Origin: Liolophura sinensis
Taxonomy: Eukaryota > Mollusca > Polyplacophora > Chitonida > Chitonidae
Length of the DNA: 64,000 nt
Assembly: GCF_032854445.1 (NCBI RefSeq)
Contig: NC_088297.1
Span: 16,567,127 to 16,631,126, forward strand
Direction: 5' to 3'
Positions 23,648 to 33,300 of this stretch are shown here, piece after piece. The notes under the pieces are model-generated. The model had not been told where the DNA came from. It ran no database searches and saw nothing but the letters and a program-made list of their open reading frames with translations. Positions within the stretch are counted from its first letter, which is position 1; the number at the start of each line of letters is the position of its first letter. The position numbers and the translations under genes are program-made.

Positions 23648-24200
23648 CCAATATTTGTACTTAATTTGGGGACGATTGTAAATATTTACAAAAAAGCCGA
23701 CCTGTTTCTAAGTTCCAATTGTCAGTTACGACTCCATAATGCCGTCCCCCGTCGAATAAGTAAAATATTCTTGAGCACGGCGTAAAACACCAATCGAATA
23801 AATAAATAAATCACTTACGACTATCCGGGTTTACTTTCGCTTTGTACAATGGGATTTGCCTGACATTTATTTATTTATTTATTTATCTATTCATTGTTTT
23901 GAAGGGTTGCTGGAAGACCTTCCTACGTACAACAGGAGAAGAAGCCAGCATGGGCTGGGCTTGAACTCATAGCGACCGAGTCCTGGATGATTGTGCCGCC
24001 CTCGCATGCTAGTCCCATCGGCTGTTTGCATTGTAAGTTTACAAGGCTATAATCGTGATCTTAGTCATTTACCGTAAACTACAGGCCATTGATCGCTGTT
24101 TTGCAAGCGGTTCCACTGCTTATACAATCGTTTTCCGATTGTTTTATTTCCTAGATTTCACGGAATAAAGTAACTCAGGAAATTAAAATAGTTACTGCAG
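23648..24200. repeat. Composite repeat carrying SINE A (copy 2 of 3)
   Basis: The left flank ggggacgattgtaaatattt and right flank ctgtttgcattgtaagttta match 11905-12390. Inside are a plus-strand SINE A tail (23730-23812) and a minus-strand SINE A (23868-24040). Confidence 0.8.
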
Positions 24201-24208
24201 TGCCCTGT

Positions 24209-24924
24209 TGTTACGACCCAAACTGTCTGTGTTATAAAGAGATGGCTTGTTCGAAATACACGACAGTTTAGCCGCACAAAAAAGTAACCAAAACCAGCAG
24301 ATTTTATTTCACAACAATTTATTAGGTTTAACAAGGACAGATGACAAGACTTATACAGCTACTAAAGTACTTACATGTACAACGGTGTCAAGTCCAAACG
24401 GACGCATATATTCCACAATGCTGAAGACCACACAGGCATAAATGCACAGAGGCAATATTCATCAGTGGGAAAATCCACAGTATAACTGAGTGTATGACGA
24501 AATGTACACAAAATTCCACAGACAAGTGCCGTGTAGTAATAAGCACTGTGTACACAAGAGCACAAATTAAATATACCAGTTCAGACTGAGTAAGTGCTCG
24601 GTGGAGATAGGATATAATAAAGTCAGAGGCTATAAAGACATCAAAATTCAGCACAAAAGGCCTACTAAAGTAACACACAGCAAAAGCATCCAAAACTCTC
24701 AATAATTCTCCTTTCTCCTTTGACCTGCTTTCATAGGTCTTATATAGACTGGTGGAATTTTCTAACATAAGTAAATTCTTGAACACTTGTTGTAAACAAA
24801 CAGGCCCCGAACTGAGCGTATTCTAGAACATTCTAAGGCAGAGGCAGACAGCAGGCCCTGAACTCAGCATATGTAAACAGTGGCAAGCTAAATTTAGAAG
24901 CTAACGGCAGTTGTTCACATAACA
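24209..24924 (-). mobile_element. Solo LTR of the Gmr1-like Ty3/gypsy element
   Basis: A 716-bp LTR closely matching 60661-61429. Read on the minus strand it begins TGTTATGTG and ends GGTCGTAACA. No internal element sequence adjoins it, and the flanking pentamers CCTGT and CTTGT look like a target-site duplication with one mismatch. It probably arose by LTR-LTR recombination. Frames inside it are not genes. Confidence 0.8.
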
Positions 24925-25624
24925 CTTGTCCAACATGTAGACATTTGTGACACCGGCAGCCGTTCACAGTTCCCTGCTTGTAAGTTTGTGGTTCAAAATA
25001 CATTAGTTTAACACTTAAAATACCATCCAGTTGATGACATCTATATCTGTCTATCCACGATAAGAAACCACTTTGACAATCGAGAGCCAATACGTTTTCG
25101 ACGTGACGGCCAATAATCACTCGAAGGCCATTTATCACTTGGCGCTTTCAGCGATAGTGATTGGCCAAGTTCATAAGAGCCTCTACAACGTGGCTACTCA
25201 GAGTGAATTGTCCGTCAGTTCATATCCCCAGTGTTGAACTGCATGTCGGCTTTCTAAACTATTAATTTTTTTTTTACATATTTGTCTGTGATAACTGTGT
25301 TCTATATAATTTTTGTATATGTGTATACAGCGGCAAACTTTATATTTACTTTAAAGAAAGACACAAGTGAGGAAATTATTTTAAAAAAGATCATATTGTT
25401 TGTTGTATGTAGAAAGAGTCTTCATATGAAAAGAAAGTCAAAAACAGTGTTATGTATACAATCTCAGTTGAGGTCTGATTTCTTTCATCCAGCCTTCCGG
25501 ATGATGGCTTGAGTCGGCTGTTTCAAAAACAATATTCCTGCTATGGGTGCCAAGCGGCAGTTTTATAGTCAATGAGGTGGACGAGGATAGTTTTTTATGT
25601 TGAGCCCTTGGGCCCTCGTCTATA
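24925..25624. other. No recognisable feature
   Basis: Short open frames (24833-25138 minus, 25282-25512 plus) show no domain, signal peptide or conserved partner. Confidence 0.45.
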
Positions 25625-26290
25625 GTTAACGCGGAGGGTCGTTTTGTTTGAGTTTGTATGACCCCACCGTTTCTTTATCCTGCTCGTTACGGGTCTGGCT
25701 ACTCTGTGCCAAAATGTGTAACATATTTAACCACAACCTTGAGGGTGAATACTTTTTCTCAAACGCATGCGCTGCCGTACCTCCCCCCTGTCACTTTCGT
25801 CGCTGCTCTAGTTTTACTTTCTGTAACATATAATCATTTAGTATGGATGACAAGTATTTATACTTAAAGTTAATTTGGGAGCGATTGTAAATATGTACAA
25901 ATAGGCCAACCTGGTTCTAAGATTTGATTGTCATTTACGACTGTCGGGGTTTACATTCGCCTTCGTACAAGGGGGTTTGCATTTTAGTTGTTTATTTATT
26001 TGATGGATATTTCACCCCTTACTCAAGGCTATTTTACTTATACGATGGCGGCCAACATTAATATGGGAGGAAACTGGGCAGGGCCCGGGGGAAACCCGCG
26101 AATATCTACAGGATGTTGGCAGACCTTCTTAAGTAAGACCGAAGAGGAAACCAGCATGGGGTGGACTGATACAGTCTCACAGCGACCAAGTTATTGATCA
26201 TTGTGCCGCGCTGGGGTGCTAGCCCCCCGGTCCCTGTTTGTCTGTTTTGGATAGAACTGGATTTGCCCAGTGTTACGACCCATTCCGCTA
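25625..26290. repeat. Composite repeat with SINE A (copy 3 of 3)
   Basis: 25625-25840 matches 10120-10330 plus 11425-11515. 25864-25960 matches the left flank of the other composites, and 25990-26235 is a near full-length minus-strand SINE A (tacgatggcggccaacatta, B-box side, ccgcgctggggtgctagcc). Confidence 0.75.
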
Positions 26291-26329
26291 GAGGTTAACA
26301 CGATGACAAAATGATATGATATCATTTAG

Positions 26330-26450
26330 AGTAATCATAGCTCAAAACGTGGTGGTCATGTAAGGTTTATTTTCTGATATGTTGAAAAGCGCAAGTTGTA
26401 TGTGGCGGTATGGTTTGGTACCACGTGAAAGTTGATGTGTATTTTGAACT
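26330..26450. repeat. Dispersed repeat shared with 34023-34140
   Basis: Shared order: ggtggtcatgtaaggttta / ggtggccatgctaggttta, then gttgaaaagcgcaagttgta / ggtgaaaagtgcatgttgca, then the gtatggtttggtaccac / gtatggcattgtaccat block. Family unknown. Confidence 0.6.
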
Positions 26451-26559
26451 GTACAAATCTATAACATAAATAGTAAGAAAAATCAATGCCATTGTTTAAT
26501 TTTAAATCAGCCATGCAGCACCATAGCTTGGTGGAAGGTGTTAAGATCTGAGATAAGCA

Positions 26560-26705
26560 AGGCGCCTGAATTGAAATGTAGATATAAGAGTGGTGGAAAT
26601 CCGTCTTGCAACAAAGAGGCATATTACATGCACTGTAAGGATTCCTTAGACGTCAAATGACTGAAAAATGGTTAAGTACGACGTTAAACCTCAAGCACTT
26701 ACTCA
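26560..26705 (+). repeat. SINE family C fragment
   Basis: It has ggtggaaatccgtcttgcaa, gattccttagacgtcaaatg, taagtacgacgttaaacctc and a (ACTC)n tail, in the orientation opposite to the other family C copies. Confidence 0.75.
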
Positions 26706-27699
26706 CTCACATTAGAATTTGTAAACTAGAGCTTATACTTGTTTTTGACCTGTTTCATTACGATAAATATGGCCAATGTCTGTAAACATATAGAAGCCAT
26801 TGGAGATTTGTAATGACCAGTGCATTTAACAAACTCACCATCTCAACCCATAACATTTCTTATAAAACTATGGATAAAAAACCAATCGATGCAAAGTTAA
26901 ATGTTTGAAACACATATTTTGAATTTTATTTTAACATCGATATTGAATCAATATTTATTGAAACACTGAAACAGACACAAAGACTTGATAGCGTTTACAT
27001 TTATGGTAAAGGGACGTAAAGATTCTTGAGGAAACTACCGCTTTTCGCCAGATACCTGACAAACACCGTGACTTAAAACCACACTTATAGTGACTAAGAG
27101 ACCGTTTTCATTTGTTTTCTGCACAAATGAAACATATCCAAATAAAATATACAGATAATATACATTTAAGAGTATCATACAAATAAGGAACACATATTAC
27201 CTCCGAAACCTTTCCTTTCATTAACACAATAAGGATTATTTTAAAATATGAAAGAATACAGCATACAGAGAAAAGGTAGAGTGGCAACCACAGTTTGGTA
27301 GTTGGCAAATGGTCACGCATAACCAATGAAATTCCTTTTGTCAGTGTAAGCTGAGTTACAGTTTCATTCCAACTGTTCAAACTTAAACAGCAGCAAGTCA
27401 CATACCCTTAGTAGCTTGGCTTCCGCAGTATTAGGTAAAAAATGTGCAGTGGTGCTAATACCAATGTTTTTGACACAGCAGGTCTAGAATTAACCAAGAC
27501 ACTGTGTTGTCAAAATGTATTAAAATCAATCACATGAAAACAAGGAAGACCTTCCATACACAAAATGCAAAAGCGGAAAAAAACCCAAACATATTCATTT
27601 TCACTACAACATAATAGCGATTAAACAAAGTAAAGTGCATGAGACCTGATCGATAAAACAAATCTGCTTTCTAGATGACTTTGTGTTCCATATACGGCA
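26706..27699. other. No recognisable gene
   Basis: AT-rich sequence. A 97-codon minus-strand frame at 27108-27401 has hydrophobic stretches but no start context or relative. Confidence 0.45.
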
Positions 27700-30310
27700 A
27701 TCAGTACATAATGGTTCGCAAATCATGGTGGTTATAGTAATGTGATATTGGCGATATTGTAGTCGTATACGTATAAACCAGAGGGCAGGCTGACCATCAT
27801 TACAAAGTGGCAATTGCGTCAGCGGCAAACAGCAAAGCCGTAAAATCCATAGCATATCAGCCACCGTTACAAAGTCGTTCATTACAAAGTGGCAAGTATC
27901 ATATAGTCATGATGGTGGCAACATCTGTAAACGAGTATTCTCGTCCTAACTTATGACGCTTGTACAAAAAATACCTATAGCAGCAAGTCATATTGTAGTG
28001 CATACTTCTCCTCCAAACTGACGACCATCACAAAGATGTTGGTCAGAGCATTTACCATCATAGCGGATAACTCTGCTCCAAATTGACAACCATTACAAAG
28101 ATGTTGGTCTGAACATTTACCATAATAGCGGATAACTCTGCTCCAAATTGACAACCATTACAAAGATGTCAGTCTGAACATTTACCATAATAGCGGATAA
28201 CTCTGCTCCAAATGGACGAACATTACAAAGATGTCAGTCTGAACATTTACCATAATAGCGGATAACTCTGCTCAAAATTGACGACCATTACAAAGATGTT
28301 AGTCTGAACATTTACCATCATAGCGGATAACTCTCCTCCAAATTGACAACCATTACAAAGATGTTGGTCTAAACATTTACCATAATAGCGGATAACTCTG
28401 CTCCAAATGGACGAACATTACAAAGATGTCAGTCTGAACATTTACCATAATAGCGGATAAGTCTCCTCCAAATTGACAACCATTACGAAGATGTTGGTTT
28501 GAGCATTTAGCATCATAGTGGATAACTCTCCTCCAAATTGACAACCATTACAAAGATGTTAGTCTGAACATTTACCATCATAGCGGATAACTCTGCTCCA
28601 AATGGACGAACATTACAAAGATGTCAGTCTGAACATTTACCATAATAGCGGATAACTCTGCTCCAAATTGACCACCATTACAAAGATGTTAGTCTGAACA
28701 TTTACCATAATAGCGGATAACTCTGCTCCAAATTGACGACCATTACAAAGATGTTAGTCTGAACATTTACCATAATAGCGGATAACTCTGCTCCAAATGG
28801 ACGAACATTACAAAGATGTCAGTCTGAACATTTACCATAATAGCGGATAACTCTGCTCCAAATTGACCACCATTACAAAGATGTTAGTCTGAACATTTAC
28901 CATAATAGCGGATAACTCTGCTCCAAATGGACGAACATTACAAAGATGTCAGTCTGAACATTTACCATAATAGCGGATAACTCTGCTCCAAATGGACGAA
29001 CATTACAAAGATGTCAGTCTGAACATTTACCATAATAGCGGATAACTCTGCTCCGAATTGACAACCATTACAAAGATGTTAGTCTGAACATTTACCATAA
29101 TAGCGGATACCTCTGCTCCAAATTGACCACCATTACAAAGATGTCAGTCTGAACATTTACCATAATAGCGGATAACTCTGCTCCAAATTGACGACCATTA
29201 CAAAGATGTTAGTCTGAACATTTACCATCATAGCGGATAACTCTGCTCCAAATTGACAACCATTACAAAGATGTTGGTTTGAGCATTTAGCATCATTGTG
29301 GATAACTCTGCTCCAAATTGACGACCATTACAAAGATGTTAGTCTGAACATTTACCATGATAGCGGATAACTCTGCTCCAAATTGACAACCATTACAAAG
29401 ATGTTAGTCTGAATATTTACCATCATAGCGGATAACTCTCCTCCAAATTGACAACCATTACAAAGATGTTAGTCTGAACATTTACCATAATAGCGGATAA
29501 CTCTGCTCCAAATTGACCACCATTACAAAGATGTTAGTCTGAACATTTACCATAATAGCGGATAACTCTGCTCCAAATTGACCACCATTACAAAGATGTT
29601 GGTTTAATCATTTAGCATCATCGTGGAGAACTCTCCTCCAAATTGACGAACATTACAAAGATGTTGGTTTGAGCATTTAGCATCATAGCGGATAACTTTG
29701 CTCCAAATTGACGACCATTACAAAGATGTCAGTCTGAACATTTACCATAATAGCGGATAACTCTGCTCCAAATTGACGACCATTACAAAGATGTTAGTCT
29801 GAACATTTACCATAATAGCGGATAACTCTCCTCTAAATTGACGACCATTACAAAGATGTTAGTCTGAACATTTACCATAATAGCGGATAACTCTGCTCCA
29901 AATGGACGAACATTACAAAGATGTTGGTTTGATCATTTAGCATCATAGTGAATAACTCTCCTCCAAACCGATGACCATTACGTAGATATTCGTCACATTA
30001 TCATGCTAAATAGGTGAAAACTCTCTGCCGAGCTCACAATCGGTGCATTTTGTTTACAAAATCAAGCGTCACACAACTCTCTGCAAATGGGCAACCATTG
30101 TAAATAGGATCATCTCAGAGCTATGGATTGCATGGGTAAAGATAAATCCGCAAAAAAGAACGGCTAATATAAAGTAGCTCGTCAGAACAGCAAAGTTTTT
30201 TACCGACAGAATCTCTGCCAACAGAGATGCCATTATCAAATGTCCCGTCACAACAAGAAGCAATGCAACGTTAAAACCTCTGTTTACATGGCCGCCATTA
30301 CACAGTGGTT
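27700..30310. repeat. 65-bp satellite fused to the Ly6 terminal exon
   Basis: Thirty copies keep an exact 65-bp register from 28031 to 29916 (1885 = 29 x 65), built around CATTACAAAGATGTTAGTCT and AACATTTACCATAATAGCGG. Degenerate copies continue at 29981, 30046, 30101, 30170, 30236 and 30301; the last four lie inside the Ly6 coding exon. On the other side, copies at 27803, 27870 and 27885 contain CATTACAAAGTGG or a close variant. On the minus strand the monomer reads CTTTGTAATGG, matching the codons for Leu-Cys-Asn-Gly in the Ly6 exon. Confidence 0.9.
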
Positions 30311-33300
30311 CATCGCAAAAACAAGCCTCGTAATGGTAATATTCCTCTGAATTACCGCCCTTGTACTTAATAACGGGTCGACATCCGGTGGTGCTCAATC
30401 CCGTGCAACCACGCGAGACATACACGAAACCTGCAAAAATAAATCCCGAGCTTTATTTATATATTTATTCGTTTTACTCTACAACCTGTTAGATTTTAAC
30501 GACCCTATCTTGCCTCCGTGGCTATGCTGATAGCGCATCACAACGCCTCAGTGGCCTCTCACCACTCACTGTGATTGGTCGTACACGGGAAGGTCTGCGA
30601 AAGGTCGTGGGTTTCCCCTGGGCTCTGCGCGGTTTCGGAAAGCTAAATGCAGTATAAGTGAAATATCTTTGAGTAGGGCGTAAAACGCAGATCAAATAAA
30701 TATTGCGACCCTACACTAAAGAAGCATTGCACGTGTATACGATGGTACCATTCTCGTATAAGAGTTCGGCTGTCTTGCGTAATACCACAATTGCTTCCAA
30801 AGGGCAGTCTAATGGTGAAGTTATTGACAATTTCCTAATTGAAAAGACACACATGTCCAATTGTAGATAGGCTTTCCTCTATACGACCCATATGATAGCA
30901 AAATATTGTTCTACCACCCCAGTTTTCTCAACGAATCCGAATGTTTTATGTACGAGAAGACGTCTCAGCGCAAGTCAAGCACCGGATAGGGAATTAGTGT
31001 TAAAGGGCTTCTTGTATAATATATGTTGTTGTTGCATCTGGAACTTTATTGTTTTCCGTTACAGACCTGTCCATTGAAGACTAAGTAACACGAGACTGTA
31101 CGAGATTTATTTATACATTTCATTGGTGATTTACACCGCATTATAAATATATCAGTTATTATATAATACTGGGGGGAAACCAGGCACAGTCCTGAGAAAC
31201 CAGCTACTATTCGGATTACCCGGACTTTTCCGCGCATGGCAGGAGAGGAAGCCAACATAAAGTTAACCAGAACGCATTGGTGAGACTCTCATAAACTCTG
31301 TCAAAGAAGAAACGCAACCCCTGTCCTCGGATATAAAAAATTCGTTCGAATAAAGTTATTGCTTCCAAATTAAATTTTAGCCAAATGTAATGAAATTATA
31401 TACGTTTTTAATGAAGATTACCATCCAAACAACTGCATTTTCTCTCCTAAGTGTATTTTATTGCTTATGACGTCACAACGCATGGACTGACCCTGTTGGC
31501 TTCGCACACAGAACCATTCACCTGCAAATCATGTCAATGGCAGTTATAGTGTGGGCTGTATAAAAGCCCATGTGCTTTCGTATTTTATTCATTCATTCGT
31601 CGACGAAAGGCAGTCGGTAAAATGCCGCGACTGAGTGCTTTGGTACTATTGCACGCCACCTAAATGTTCACAAAACAACGATATCCCGACTTTAGAGCCG
31701 TTACAACAACTTTAATTCGACCAACGATCGCCCGAGAAGTGGAAGGCCAAGAATCAAGACCCCACTTCAAGATCGGTACATCCGGGTCCTTCACCTGCGT
31801 AATCGGCATGCCCTACCAACCGTGACTGCCACACAAATACCAGGTTTGAGAAGAGTGTCGGCTCAAACGATTAGGAACCGTCTGAAAGAAGCGGGTTTAC
31901 GTGCCTGTAGACCAGTTGTTGGACCTGTACTACGCCCCTTACGTCGACGCCTACGACTCAGGTGGTACAACAACGTAAGGATATGGACTTTACAAAACTG
32001 GAGGCGCATCTGGTTTTCTAATGAATCCCGTTTTCTTTTGACACGTCACGACGGAAGACAGCGTGTGTATAGGAGACGTCATGAACGCTTTGCGCCCATC
32101 TGCGTCCGGCAGGTGGACAGATTTGGCGGAGACAGTGTTATGTTTGGGGAGCCATCTCGTACAACCAGAAATCAGACTTGGTGATCGTTCCAGGGAACCT
32201 GACAGCCCAACGTTACATCAACCACGTGTTACAGCCTCACCTTCTCCCGATTATTGACCGACAGACACAGCTTTTTCAACAGGAAAACGCCAGGCCTCAT
32301 ACTGCACGTGCAACAATGAACTTTCTGCAGGATTCCAACGTCAATGTCTTGCCGTGGCCCTCTAAATTACCAGACCTCAACCCTATTGAACACCTGTGGG
32401 ATACTCTGGATCGACACGTGCGTCAACGTCAGCCACCGCCACAGACGCTTCAACAGCTCGCCGTTGCGTTACAGGAGGAGTGGAGGTCCATTCCCCAGGA
32501 GAGAATCCGGCGTGTTATCCGTTCTTGTCCAAGGAGATGCCGTGCAGTGATTGCAGCTCGTGGTGGTCATACGAGATACTGAGGAAGACGCCCCCTGGTG
32601 AGCAACTGGTGTCTGTGAGATGACTTTTGAAAAGACAGTTTTAAACATGACCATCTTGATTATTATTCTGCCAAATTTCTGACTTCTGTCTTCAATAAGA
32701 AAAAAGTTGTGCCGTCCTAAAACTAAATATTAAAATCTCTAAAATACGGGGGTTGCGTTTCTTTTTTGACAGAGTTTATGTCATTTTGCTGGGCTGGCAC
32801 GCCAACCTCCGTCGCCACGGAGGCGCCATCGTACAAGGTTTTGTGGGGATAGCAAAGAAGCAGAGAGCTTAGATACACCCTGCAAGATGACAAAAAACAA
32901 CGCTATAAGCAATATACTATCTAAGCAGATACTCACTTTTTGACGTGTTCCTTACAGAAAAGCATGTGCCGCTACAATCAGTCGTATCAGCACTCCAGCG
33001 GGGGAAGATGCGACATTTTGTTGGCACGGAAGATTTACAGTCATATGTGTAGCACGGAGTACAAAGTCCTGTGGAGAAAAAAAAGTTTCATATGAATTTG
33101 ATTGGTGATAAACGCCGTATGAAGACGCGTTTGATTATGTACTGAAGGTTATATTCGCGGGTAAAGGAACGAGAAGTTGACGAGTAAACCATCCACCTTT
33201 CAGCAGATATCTGGCGAGCGTTCTGATAAGTGCTGTTCATACACTGGGGTGATATTGTTTCCCTTAACAAAACGATATTTTTGCACCTTCAATCATATAT

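Larger units (their letters stand above)
31107..32831 (-). repeat. SINE family A split by a Tc1-type element
   Basis: 31107-31293 (tail, body, ggtgagactctc) continues directly at 32777-32831 (gtcattttgctgggctggca, then gccacggaggc). Removing 31294-32776 and one TA restores a normal SINE order. The SINE is therefore older than the transposon. Confidence 0.85.

Noticed and set aside
24371-24786. Minus-strand frames of 64 and 132 codons with membrane-like segments
   Set aside because: They lie within the solo LTR; similar frames recur in the LTR at 60661-61429.
28000-30000. CRISPR-like appearance of the 65-bp array
   Set aside because: The units abut with no unique spacers, and the surrounding DNA is eukaryotic. 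It is a satellite.
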